From NCBI RefSeq assembly GCF_014899185.1, contig NZ_CP045201.1, positions 3,821,501 through 3,885,500 on the forward strand: a stretch of 64,000 nt of DNA, written 5' to 3'. Below, in pieces: positions 51,249 through 59,239 of this stretch (position 1 is the stretch's first letter; every line of letters starts with the position of its first letter). The notes under the pieces are model-generated. The model was not told the DNA's origin, did no database searches, and saw nothing but the letters and a program-made list of their open reading frames with translations. The position numbers and the translations under genes are program-made. The stretch is from Pseudooceanicola spongiae (GTDB taxonomy: Bacteria; Pseudomonadota; Alphaproteobacteria; Rhodobacterales; Rhodobacteraceae).

Positions 51249-53687
51249 ATGACACGTTTGCCCATCGATGATGCCCTGCCTGCGCTGATCGCCGCCCTCA
51301 CAGCGCGCGGTCGCGCCGTGCTGCAGGCCCCACCCGGCGCGGGCAAGACGACCCGTGTGCCGCTCGCGATGCTGGACGCCGGGATCGGCGGGCAGGGACG
51401 CATCCTCATGCTTGAACCCCGCCGCCTTGCTGCGCGTGCCGCGGCCGAGCGGATGGCCGAGACGCTGGGCGAGGCGACCGGCCAGACCGTCGGCTACCGG
51501 GTGCGCGGCGAAAGCAAGGTCAGCAAAACCACCCGGATCGAAGTCGTGACCGAGGGCATCCTGACCCGGATGATCCAGTCCGACCCGGAGCTGACCGGCA
51601 TCGGCGCGGTGATCTTCGACGAATTTCACGAACGCTCGCTGAACGCCGACCTCGGGCTGGCGCTGTGTCTTGAGATCGCGGGCGCGCTGCGCGAAGACCT
51701 CGTGCTGCTGGCAATGTCGGCGACGCTGGACGCGGGGCCTGTGGCGGAGCTCATGGGCGATGTGCCGGTCATCACCTCGGAGGGGCGGGCCTTTCCGGTC
51801 GACCTGATCCATGCCGAGGCGCCCCTGCCGAAGGGCCCCGCGCTCTGGGGCGCCATTGCCGCCCTTGTCGCCCGTGCGGCGCGTGACACCGACGGCGGCG
51901 TGCTGGTCTTCCTGCCGGGCGCGGGCGAGATTTCGCGGGTCGAGCGCGCGCTAACTGGCCAGCTGCCGCCCGATTGCACCATCCGCCCGCTCTATGGCGC
52001 GATGAAGTTTGCCGATCAGCAGGCCGCCCTGCGTCCACCTGAAAGGGGGCGCAACGTGGTGCTGGCGACGTCGATCGCGGAAACCTCGCTGACAATTCCG
52101 GCGGTGCGTGCCGTGGTCGATGCCGGCCAGTCCCGGCGGGCGCGCTTTGATCCCGGCTCTGGCATGTCGCGGCTGGTCACCGAAAAAGTCAGCCGGGCCG
52201 AGGCCGCGCAGCGCGCCGGGCGCGCGGGCCGCGTCGCGCCGGGCACCTGCTACCGCGCCTGGACGAAGGGAGAGGAGGGCGCCCTTGCCGCCTATCCCCC
52301 GGCCGAGATCGAGGCCGCTGACCTCGCCGGGCTGATGCTGGAGCTGGCGCTCTGGGGCGCGGCCCCCGATGCGCTGGCCTTCCTGACGCCGCCGCCCGAG
52401 GGGGCGCTGGGCGAGGCGCGCGCGCTGTTGCAGATGCTCGGCGCGCTGGATGCAACCGGCAGCATCACCACACATGGCCGTCGCCTTGCCGGGCTGCCGC
52501 TGCACCCGCGTCTGGCGCATATGCTGGCTGTGGCTGGGAAAGAGGCCGCGCCGCTCGCCGCCCTGCTGGCAGACCGCGATCCGATGTCGCGCGGCGCGCC
52601 TGTCGACCTTGGCCTGCGCCTGCGGGCCCTTGCGGGCGAGCGGGAGGAGCGCGCCGATGCGGGTGCCATCAACCGCATCCGCACTGAGGCCAAGCGCCTT
52701 GCCCGCGATGTGCCGCCCCTTGGCCAGATCGGTCAGCGCCTCGGCGCGGCAGAGATGGCCGCGCTTGCCTACCCCGACCGTATCGGCCTGCGCCGCCCCG
52801 GCGATGCGCCGCGCTATCTGCTCTCGGGCGGCAAGGGGGCCGTGCTGGCGGCGGAAGACCCGCTGGCGGGTGCGCGCCTGATCGTGGCCACCGACCTCGA
52901 TGGCGATCCCAGAGAGGCGCGCATCCGTCAGGCCGCCCAGATCAGCGAGGGCGAGATTCGCGCCCTCTTCTCTGACCAGATCCGCCCGGTGCGCCTGTGC
53001 GAATGGTCCCGGCGCGAGCGTCGCGTCATCGCCCGCCAGCAGGAACGCCTCGGCGCGATTCCCCTCAGCGACATCGCCTGGAAGGACGCCCCGGCGGAGG
53101 ACATCGCCCACGCCATGCTCGACGGTGTGCGCGAGCTCGGGTTGCAACCCAACGGCCCCTCGCGGCTGTTCCTGTCGCGTGTCAGGCTGGTCGGCGCGCA
53201 GCACCCGCTGCCTGATTTCTCCGACACCTCTCTTATGGAAGGGATCGAGGACTGGCTGCTGCCGCATCTCTCCGGCGTCCGCTCGGCGGGCGACTGGAAG
53301 GGGTTTGACCTGCTGCCCGCCCTGCGCGCCCGCCTCGACTGGAACCAGCAGCAACTCGTGGATACCGAGGCTCCGGGCCATTTCCTGACCCCTCTGGGCC
53401 GTCGAATCGCCATCGACTACGGCGGAGAGGCCCCCGCCATCGCCCTGCGCCTGCAAGAGATGTTCGGCCAGATCCGCCACCCACAGGTCGCCGGGCGGCC
53501 CCTTGTCGTCACGCTGCTGTCGCCTGCGGGGCGCCCGGTGCAGGTGACGCAGGACATCCCCGGCTTCTGGACCTCCTCCTATCCGGACGTGAGGAAGGAC
53601 ATGCGCGGGCGCTACCCCCGGCACCCTTGGCCCGAGGATCCGCGCGAAGCGGATCCGACATTGCGCGTAAAGCGCAAAGGGACGTAG
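51249..53687 (+). CDS. hrpB: ATP-dependent helicase HrpB
   Basis: 812 residues. DEAH-type helicase. Motif I is APPGAGKTTRVP (about 29-40); DEFHERSLNADLGLAL is the DExH box (DEFH); SATLDAGPVAELMGD is motif III; TSIAETSLTIPAVRAVVDAGQSR and QRAGRAGRVAPGTCYR are motifs V and VI. The long C-terminal region ends in a typical HrpB RYPRHPWPEDP. An ATG 12 codons upstream is possible, but relatives begin at TRLPIDDALPAL. The role in bacteria is unclear, probably RNA metabolism. Confidence 0.92.
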   Translation: MTRLPIDDALPALIAALTARGRAVLQAPPGAGKTTRVPLAMLDAGIGGQGRILMLEPRRLAARAAAERMAETLGEATGQTVGYRVRGESKVSKTTRIEVVTEGILTRMIQSDPELTGIGAVIFDEFHERSLNADLGLALCLEIAGALREDLVLLAMSATLDAGPVAELMGDVPVITSEGRAFPVDLIHAEAPLPKGPALWGAIAALVARAARDTDGGVLVFLPGAGEISRVERALTGQLPPDCTIRPLYGAMKFADQQAALRPPERGRNVVLATSIAETSLTIPAVRAVVDAGQSRRARFDPGSGMSRLVTEKVSRAEAAQRAGRAGRVAPGTCYRAWTKGEEGALAAYPPAEIEAADLAGLMLELALWGAAPDALAFLTPPPEGALGEARALLQMLGALDATGSITTHGRRLAGLPLHPRLAHMLAVAGKEAAPLAALLADRDPMSRGAPVDLGLRLRALAGEREERADAGAINRIRTEAKRLARDVPPLGQIGQRLGAAEMAALAYPDRIGLRRPGDAPRYLLSGGKGAVLAAEDPLAGARLIVATDLDGDPREARIRQAAQISEGEIRALFSDQIRPVRLCEWSRRERRVIARQQERLGAIPLSDIAWKDAPAEDIAHAMLDGVRELGLQPNGPSRLFLSRVRLVGAQHPLPDFSDTSLMEGIEDWLLPHLSGVRSAGDWKGFDLLPALRARLDWNQQQLVDTEAPGHFLTPLGRRIAIDYGGEAPAIALRLQEMFGQIRHPQVAGRPLVVTLLSPAGRPVQVTQDIPGFWTSSYPDVRKDMRGRYPRHPWPEDPREADPTLRVKRKGT

Positions 53688-53702
53688 TGGATCCGCGCGA
53701 AG
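53636..53702. repeat. 14-bp direct repeat around the hrpB stop
   Basis: GGATCCGCGCGAAG occurs at 53636-53649, inside hrpB, and at 53689-53702, just after its TAG. Between them lies TTGCGC-GTAAA-GCGCAA. It looks like a local duplication at the gene end. Confidence 0.5.
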
Positions 53703-53771
53703 GCACGGTATGGATTCGCTCAGGTTATGAGGAAACCACCACTCTTGCCCGAGCAGAGTCTGGCTTAAGGC

Positions 53772-53800
53772 TTGACCTCACCGCCAACCGGGCCTAAAGA
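53772..53800 (+). promoter_or_regulatory. Candidate rpmB promoter
   Basis: TTGACC (53772-53777), 17 bases, TAAAGA (53795-53800). The spacing and -35 fit a housekeeping promoter, about 90 bp before the rpmB ATG. Confidence 0.6.
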
Positions 53801-53891
53801 CGCGCAACGAGTTTCAGGGCGCCGTAGCACGCGGTGCCTGTTTCTATTGAACGGGGCGCGACCCGCCCTTCTGATCAGACGAGGATATACC

Positions 53892-54182
53892 ATGTCGCGC
53901 CGCTGCGAACTGACCGGTAAAGGCCCAATGAGTGGCAACAATGTCAGCCATGCCAACAACAAAACCCGCCGCCGTTTTCTGCCGAACCTGAACGACGTTT
54001 CTCTGCGTTCGGAAGCACTTGGCCGCACCATCAAGCTCAAGATCTCCGCAAGCGCCCTGCGCTCGGTCGATCACCGCGGTGGCCTGGACAAGTTCCTGGC
54101 CAAGGCGAAAGACATTGAGCTTTCGGACAACGCTCTGAAAGTTAAAAAAGAAATCGCGAAACTCCAAGCCGTTCAGGCCTGA
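53892..54182 (+). CDS. rpmB: 50S ribosomal protein L28
   Basis: 96 residues. [32 protein letters not shown] is the L28 signature and [23 protein letters not shown] the C-terminal part. GAGGATATACC precedes the ATG. It is monocistronic, with its own candidate promoter and terminator. No CxxC zinc pair is present, so this is the zinc-free type. Confidence 0.97.
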   Translation: MSRRCELTGKGPMSGNNVSHANNKTRRRFLPNLNDVSLRSEALGRTIKLKISASALRSVDHRGGLDKFLAKAKDIELSDNALKVKKEIAKLQAVQA

Positions 54183-54206
54183 TTCTTCGCGACGTTTCAG
54201 CTATGC

Positions 54207-54242
54207 AGCCCCGCCCCTCTTTGGCGGGGCTCTTGCGTTTTT
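54207..54242 (+). terminator. Terminator of rpmB
   Basis: AGCCCCGCC-CCTCTTT-GGCGGGGCT followed by CTTGCGTTTTT, 24 bases after the stop. Confidence 0.88.
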
Positions 54243-54513
54243 AGGGGCCTGATCCGCTGAGGCAGGTCCGCACGCTGCGGCGCCCTCTCCGCCGCCCCTG
54301 ACCCCGGCAGACCGCTACAAAACGCCCCGCAGCCCGTCTTCGCGGACTGTTCGAATTTGATCGGTGTTGGCCTGCATATCGTGCCACGGTCTGCCACGCG
54401 GGCCCCTGTCTGGCGAATCGGGCGACGGGACCGCTCTGCAGGATGCGTCTGGCCGCACGCATCCCGGCATTTTATCCGAGCCCCGGCCTGATGTCGTTTC
54501 GCAGGAGGTACCG

Positions 54514-55068
54514 TTGTTCAGATCCCAAGTGCTCATCCTTCTCCTTGGCCTTTTCCCCGCCGTCGCGCAGGCGGATATCCTGATCGAGGATGCCTATGCC
54601 CGCGCCGCCAGCCCGGCCGCCACCTCGGGGACGGTTTACATGACGCTGCGCAACACCGGCCCGCAGACGGATCACCTGATCAGCGCCCGTAGCCCCATCG
54701 CCGCCAAGGCCGTGCTGCACCGGAATATCGAAGACGCCGATGGCATGATGCGGATGATCGCCGTCACCGATGGCCTCGACATCGATGTCGGCTGCGCCGC
54801 CCGGCTGGAGCGTGGCGGGGATCATCTGATGTTCATGGGGCTGACAGCGGAAATGACCCAAGGCAGCCACTTTCCCCTGACGCTCAGCTTTGAAAAGGCC
54901 GGCGATATCACCATCGACGTGCCCGTCGACATGACGCATGTGCCCGGAGCCGTGGTGATTTCCGGCCATGTGAACCATGATCACAGCGGTATGGATGACA
55001 CCGCCACGTCCCATGAGGCGATGCATCAGCACAATACGCAGATGTGCGCGATGAAGATCGCCGACTGA
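54514..55068 (+). CDS. Periplasmic copper chaperone PCu(A)C
   Basis: 184 residues. A signal peptide (MFRSQVLILLLGLFPAVAQA) is followed by the PCu(A)C domain: ILIEDAYARAASPAATSGTVYMTLRNTG and GGDHLMFMGLTAEMTQGSHFPLTLSF. The Met and His residues of HLMFMGL form the copper(I) site. The start is a TTG with AGGAGG five bases upstream. The last 35 residues add a His/Met-rich tail (HVNHDHSGMDD, HEAMHQHNTQM) that may load extra copper. These chaperones deliver Cu to the CuA centre of cytochrome oxidase. Confidence 0.88.
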   Translation: MFRSQVLILLLGLFPAVAQADILIEDAYARAASPAATSGTVYMTLRNTGPQTDHLISARSPIAAKAVLHRNIEDADGMMRMIAVTDGLDIDVGCAARLERGGDHLMFMGLTAEMTQGSHFPLTLSFEKAGDITIDVPVDMTHVPGAVVISGHVNHDHSGMDDTATSHEAMHQHNTQMCAMKIAD

Positions 55069-55075
55069 GGGCGGC

Positions 55076-55774
55076 TCAGCCGACCTCGGCCAGCATCTCC
55101 GCCACCCAAAGCGGCACCAGATCGCTGGCGCGACCCTGCCGGGCCTCGGCAAAGGCACTGCGCCCGGCCGAAGCTTCCAGATTGAGCTCCAGCGTATGCG
55201 CACCCGCCGCGTCGGCCTGCCGCACGAATCCCGCCGCCGGATAGACCTGCCCCGAGGTGCCGATGGCGACGAAATAGCTGCACGCCTCCAGCTGCGTCAG
55301 GATCTCGTCCATGTGATAGGGCATCTCTCCGAACCAGACGATATCGGGGCGCGCCCTCTTGGTGCCGCAGGCCGGGCAGGGGTGCGCCACGGCCATTTCC
55401 GCCGGTGCCTCCCAGCGATGACCACAGGCCGGGCACAGCGCTCCGCTCAGCGCCCCATGCATATGCAGCACGCCGGTCGAGCCCGCAGCCTCGTGCAGCC
55501 CGTCGACATTCTGGGTGATCAGGGTGACGCTTCCGGGATACTCTGCCTGCAGGCGCGCCAGTGCGATATGGGCGGGGTTCGGCGTGGCCTCGGCCGCCGC
55601 GGCGCGGCGGGCGTTGTAGAAGCGCTGCACCAGCGCCGGGTCACGGGCGAATCCTTCGGGCGAGGCGACGTCTTCGATGCGGTGCTGTTCCCATAGCCCT
55701 CCGGCATCGCGAAAGGTGCCGAGGCCGCTTTCGGCGGAAATGCCTGCCCCTGTCAGGATGACGATCTTTTCCAT
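55076..55774 (-). CDS. cobB: NAD-dependent protein deacylase, SIR2 family (CobB type)
   Basis: 232 residues. Classical sirtuin with TGAGISAESGLGTFRDAGGLW (about 8-28), TQNVDGLHEAAG (Asn/Asp of the NAD pocket), VLHMHGALSG with the catalytic His, two CPAC zinc-binding pairs (CPACGHRW and CPACGTK) and VWFGEMPYHMDEI. It removes acetyl or succinyl groups from lysines. It is convergent with the copper chaperone gene, with seven bases between stops. Confidence 0.94.
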   Translation of the reverse strand: MEKIVILTGAGISAESGLGTFRDAGGLWEQHRIEDVASPEGFARDPALVQRFYNARRAAAAEATPNPAHIALARLQAEYPGSVTLITQNVDGLHEAAGSTGVLHMHGALSGALCPACGHRWEAPAEMAVAHPCPACGTKRARPDIVWFGEMPYHMDEILTQLEACSYFVAIGTSGQVYPAAGFVRQADAAGAHTLELNLEASAGRSAFAEARQGRASDLVPLWVAEMLAEVG

Positions 55775-55875
55775 GGCCGGTTCTCCTGTTGTGGCGACTG
55801 CTGTCTGGCGCGGACCTTTTCCTCGGCCTGCGCGGGGGGTAGACTCGGCCCCGAACCTGCACGATCGGGGCCGCA

Positions 55876-56343
55876 ATGACCACGTCCATCCTGTTTGTCT
55901 GTCTCGGGAATATCTGCCGCTCGCCCTCAGCCGAGGGGGTGGCGCGAAAAATGGCACCGGATCTGGTGCCCGACAGCGCCGGGACCGGCGGCTGGCACGC
56001 GGGCGAGGCGCCCTATGCCCCGATGCAGGCCGCAGCACTGGCGCGCGGCTACGATCTGTCGGACCTCTGGGCACGGCAGTTCCGCCGCGCTGATTTTACA
56101 AAATTCTCGCTGATTCTTGCGATGGATCGCAGCAATCTGGCGGATATCGAGGCGCAGCGCCCTGAGGGCAATGCCACCCCGCTGCGCCTGTTCACCGACT
56201 ACCTTGGCCCCGAGAGCGCGCATTTCGGCACGCTCGACGTGCCCGATCCCTGGTACATGCGCGATTTCGACGCCACGCTGGACCTGATCGAGGCCTGCAC
56301 CCGCGCGCTGCTGGCCGATCTGGGGCAGAGCGCGCGCGACTAG
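55876..56343 (+). CDS. Low-molecular-weight protein-tyrosine phosphatase
   Basis: 155 residues. The P-loop FVCLGNICRSPSAEG (CX5R, about 7-21) is at the start, and the general-acid Asp lies in LDVPDPWYM (about 122-130). DSAGTGGWHAGEAPY and MDRSNLADI are family motifs. In bacteria such enzymes often regulate polysaccharide synthesis through tyrosine kinases; no such kinase is nearby. It is divergent from cobB and its stop is one base from the convergent secreted-protein gene. Confidence 0.92.
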   Translation: MTTSILFVCLGNICRSPSAEGVARKMAPDLVPDSAGTGGWHAGEAPYAPMQAAALARGYDLSDLWARQFRRADFTKFSLILAMDRSNLADIEAQRPEGNATPLRLFTDYLGPESAHFGTLDVPDPWYMRDFDATLDLIEACTRALLADLGQSARD

Positions 56344-56344
56344 A

Positions 56345-56650
56345 TCAGGAGCACATGGCCTGTGCAGCCTGACCGAAGCTGCTGTATTTGTCCCAGAAGG
56401 CGTTGTCCTTGGCGGTCTTGGACATCTTCACGTCCTGCGCCTTCTGCGGTTCCTTGATGATCTTGGCGGCAAGGCGCTGGTCGCTCTTGTTCAGCGTCAT
56501 GTCGGCGACCTGCTGGATGCAGACGCAGAGCCGCTGGCTGCTCTTGCTGCCGGTCCCGAGGCAGGCCTGGCTGATGGGGCCTGCGCTGAGCGCGCTGCCT
56601 GTAAACATCGCGCAAACGGCCAGTGCCGCAATCGGAAGTGATCTGATCAT
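56345..56650 (-). CDS. Small exported protein, function unknown
   Basis: 101 residues. A signal peptide (IRSLPIAALAVCAMFTGSALSA) leaves about 78 mature residues with CLGTGSKSSQRLCVCIQQVADMTL, ending near AMCS. Three or four Cys suggest disulfides in the periplasm. DQRLAAKIIKEPQKAQD is amphipathic and helical. Family not recognised, though the pattern fits small secreted Rhodobacteraceae proteins. Confidence 0.7.
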   Translation of the reverse strand: MIRSLPIAALAVCAMFTGSALSAGPISQACLGTGSKSSQRLCVCIQQVADMTLNKSDQRLAAKIIKEPQKAQDVKMSKTAKDNAFWDKYSSFGQAAQAMCS

Positions 56651-56957
56651 TGTCGTTGCCTTCTGTCCCGTGCCGCTGTGCAGGTTTTGCCTGTCTGACG
56701 CGGCTGACGATTCCCGTCCACGCAGGATTTATGACAGAATTTGGACGGGATTTGGGTTAATGCTGCCATATTCCTGCAAGCGTGAGCAAAAAACTGCCGA
56801 TACCCACAGCGCCGCCGAAGCAGGGCGCATCTCACCGGGAAACGCCCGTCCGCACGCTGCTCAAAACGCATTTTTTGCGCCCGTTCAGGCGGTGTTAACT
56901 GTGGTGGCGCAACGATCCCGGCTCAGCTGCTCCGCCCTTCAGTTTCCGGTAGATGTC
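56651..56957. other. Intergenic region upstream of the Hint gene
   Basis: 307 bases between divergent genes. The middle (about 56720-56800) is more AT-rich than its surroundings and probably holds the promoters of both genes. I see no gene or strong hairpin in it. Confidence 0.5.
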
Positions 56958-58085
56958 ATGGCAACGATCACACTCACGCTGCGGGGCAATCAGATTGCCA
57001 CCTACACGATGTTCAGGGGCGACGGGAACGGTGCGGACCGCGCGGTCGAGGTGCAGGGCGTCACGGCGATCGGCAGCGCGTCGCAGACGTTCACCGTCTT
57101 CATCGAACAGGTGAACCCCGGCGCGACGCAGTTTCAGAACGGGCAGTTCGTCACGATCTTCGATTCCAGCGGCGCGGTGGTGATGCCGCGCGCTGGCGTC
57201 AATCCGGACGCCGAACAGGGGCTCGCGGGCGGCGACGCGCATATGCTGTTTCTGTCGCGCAAGTTTTTCATCAACCTCGCCGGGGTGCCGGTCGGCCCGG
57301 AAACGGTTGTGCTGCGGCACGCGGACGAGGCCGGGGACACCGGCATCGGCGACAATGACGGAGAGTTCGACTGGGACGATGTGCCCGCCTTTGTCTGTAT
57401 CGCCAGCGGCAGCCTGATCCGCCGCGCCACCGGCGCCGATATCGCGGTCGAGGATGTGTCTCCGGGCGATTGGCTGTCCTGTGCCGACGGGCAGGCGCGC
57501 CGCGTGCTCTGGGTCGGGCACGGGCGCATCGATCTGACCCGCGCCGAGAGCGCCCTGCAGAAGCCGGTCCTGCTGCCGAAGGGCTGTCTGGGCCCGGGCC
57601 GTCCGGCGCGCGATCTGGTGCTGTCGCCGCAGCACAGGGTGCTGCTGCAGGGACCGGAGGTGCGGGCCCTGTTTGACACGGATCAGGTGCTGGCCCCGGC
57701 GCGCGGCCTGCTGGCGCTGCCCGGTGTGCGGGTGTTGCAGGGGCGCCGCGCGGTGATCTATGTCTCCGTGCTGCTGGAGTGCCATGCCGTGCTGCTGGCC
57801 GAAGGCGCCCCGGTCGAGAGTTTCTATCCAGGGGCCGAGGGCATGAAGGTCCTGACGCCTGCGCTGCGTGATGCCCTGTGGCGCGTCCTGCCGGGGCTGG
57901 CCGGGGGCGATGTGGCGCAAGCCTATGGCCCGCCCGCCGCCCGCCTGCTGCGCGTCGCCGAGGCGCGAAAGCTCGCCCTGCGTCTGGCGCAGGCGCAGCG
58001 TCGGGGCAGGCGTCCCGACGTGGCCTTGCCGATGCCGCGCCGCTCCGGCGCGCGATTTGAGCCGGTGTTGCACCAAAGCCCCTAG
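56958..58085 (+). CDS. Hint-domain (Hint_2) protein
   Basis: 375 residues. The N-terminal 145 residues form a beta-rich part (ATITLTLRGNQIATYTMF, then DNDGEFDWDDVP). The Hint domain starts at about 149 with FVCIASGSLIRRATGADIAVEDVSPGD, where the Cys is the likely self-splicing-type nucleophile. It continues through LSPQHRVLLQGPEVRALF and ECHAVLLAEGAPVESFYPG. Hedgehog/intein-type Hint domains of this clade are often joined to exported repeats; here none is attached. The family's role is unknown. No signal peptide is seen, so export may use a C-terminal or type I signal. Confidence 0.82.
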   Translation: MATITLTLRGNQIATYTMFRGDGNGADRAVEVQGVTAIGSASQTFTVFIEQVNPGATQFQNGQFVTIFDSSGAVVMPRAGVNPDAEQGLAGGDAHMLFLSRKFFINLAGVPVGPETVVLRHADEAGDTGIGDNDGEFDWDDVPAFVCIASGSLIRRATGADIAVEDVSPGDWLSCADGQARRVLWVGHGRIDLTRAESALQKPVLLPKGCLGPGRPARDLVLSPQHRVLLQGPEVRALFDTDQVLAPARGLLALPGVRVLQGRRAVIYVSVLLECHAVLLAEGAPVESFYPGAEGMKVLTPALRDALWRVLPGLAGGDVAQAYGPPAARLLRVAEARKLALRLAQAQRRGRRPDVALPMPRRSGARFEPVLHQSP

Positions 58086-58102
58086 CGCCGCGCCAACGCA
58101 AA

Positions 58103-58130
58103 ACGCCCGCAGCCGGGCGGCCACGGGCGT
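58103..58130. terminator. Convergent hairpin after the Hint gene
   Basis: ACGCCCG (58103-58109) can pair with CGGGCGT (58124-58130), or CGCCCG with the closer CGGGCG at 58114-58119. The two alternatives form a GC-rich structure between the convergent Hint and MBL genes. Confidence 0.5.
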
Positions 58131-58156
58131 GTGTTCAGGTCAGCCGGTCTGTCATG

Positions 58157-58939
58157 TCAGCTCGTGTACCAAGGGCCCATCACGACCTCAGTCTCAGCGC
58201 CGCTTTCGGCAAGGAGGCTGGCAAACTTCTGCGGATCGCTGTCGCGGTAGTGGTAGGGGTAGACCACCTTGGGCGCAAAGGCGGCGACGCCATCGGCGGC
58301 CTGCTCCTCTGTCATCGTATAGGGCAGGTTGAAGGGCACGAAGGCGATGTCGATATCGCTGAGCGCCTTCATCTCGGGCGTGTTCTCGGTGTCGCCGGCG
58401 ATGTAGATGCGCAGCCCGCCGACCTCCAGGATATAGCCGTTGTCGCGGCCCTGCGGGTGATATTCGAGCCGCTCAGGTGTCATGTTATAGGCCGGGATCG
58501 CTTCGATCGGCATGTCCATCAGCGTGCCGCTGTCGCCGTTCGCCATCACGGTGTTGGTCGCCTGCATCTCCTGGGGGAGCTGTTCGCCGACGGTGGGGTT
58601 GGTGATCATCGGCACCGGAGCGCCCGCCCGCGTGACCAGCCCGGCGAGGGTCTCGGGGTCGAAGTGGTCGCCATGGTGGTGGGTGATCAGGATGAAATCG
58701 GCGGGCGGCAGGGCGGCATAGGCCTCGGCGCCGCCGACGGGGTCGACATAGATCGCACCGGCCGGGGTGACCATGACGAAGCTGGCGTGCTGCACCGGGT
58801 GGACCGAGACAGTGTCGCCCGCGTCGGTCTTGTAGATATCGCCGGTGAGGTTCTGCGCCATGGCTGCAAAGGGGCGCAAGAGGGTCGTGGCGGCCCCAGC
58901 AGCGGCGGCGCTGGTCAGAAAGGTTCTGCGCTGGATCAT
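58157..58939 (-). CDS. Tat-exported MBL-fold metallo-hydrolase
   Basis: 260 residues. A twin-arginine signal (IQRRTFLTSAAAAGAATTLL) leads to a periplasmic metallo-beta-lactamase fold with ILITHHHGDHFDP (metal motif, about 81-93), IYIAGDTENTPEMKAL and a late VYPYHYRDSDP. The substrate is unknown. GGGAGAG lies six bases before the chosen ATG, which leaves the Tat motif at the very start. It is unrelated in detail to the UPF0173 protein at 19348. Confidence 0.87.
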   Translation of the reverse strand: MIQRRTFLTSAAAAGAATTLLRPFAAMAQNLTGDIYKTDAGDTVSVHPVQHASFVMVTPAGAIYVDPVGGAEAYAALPPADFILITHHHGDHFDPETLAGLVTRAGAPVPMITNPTVGEQLPQEMQATNTVMANGDSGTLMDMPIEAIPAYNMTPERLEYHPQGRDNGYILEVGGLRIYIAGDTENTPEMKALSDIDIAFVPFNLPYTMTEEQAADGVAAFAPKVVYPYHYRDSDPQKFASLLAESGAETEVVMGPWYTS

Positions 58940-59018
58940 TGTCGTCTCTCCCATGGTTGTTGCGCGTGAAGGTAGCGCAACTGGGAGAGGGGTCACTTCA
59001 CGAAGCTGTCAGGGAAGG

Positions 59019-59083
59019 GGGGGCGCTGCCCCCTTGGGCCCCGTGCCGGGCCCAATTCCCCCGAAGTATTTGGGGCAAGATGA
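59019..59083. repeat. Composite intergenic repeat, copy 3
   Basis: A GGGGGC-GCT-GCCCCC hairpin (59019-59033), a perfect TTGGGCCC/GGGCCCAA hairpin (59034-59055), and the repeat segment CCCGAAGTATTTGG then GGCAAGATGA, ending at 59083. The same hairpin and segment occur in the other order at 48601-48709. Confidence 0.75.
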
Positions 59084-59239
59084 CAGGGAGGGGGCGCGGT
59101 GACCCGGGGGCTGGGTGGACCCTTGGCCGGGCGGACGGTGTGGCGGGTTTGGGTCGGGGGGCGGGGAATTCGGGTTGCGCGGGGGCGATGCGCAACAGAG
59201 CTTGCCAAAGCCCTGTTTCCCTAGCATATGCTGGCGACC

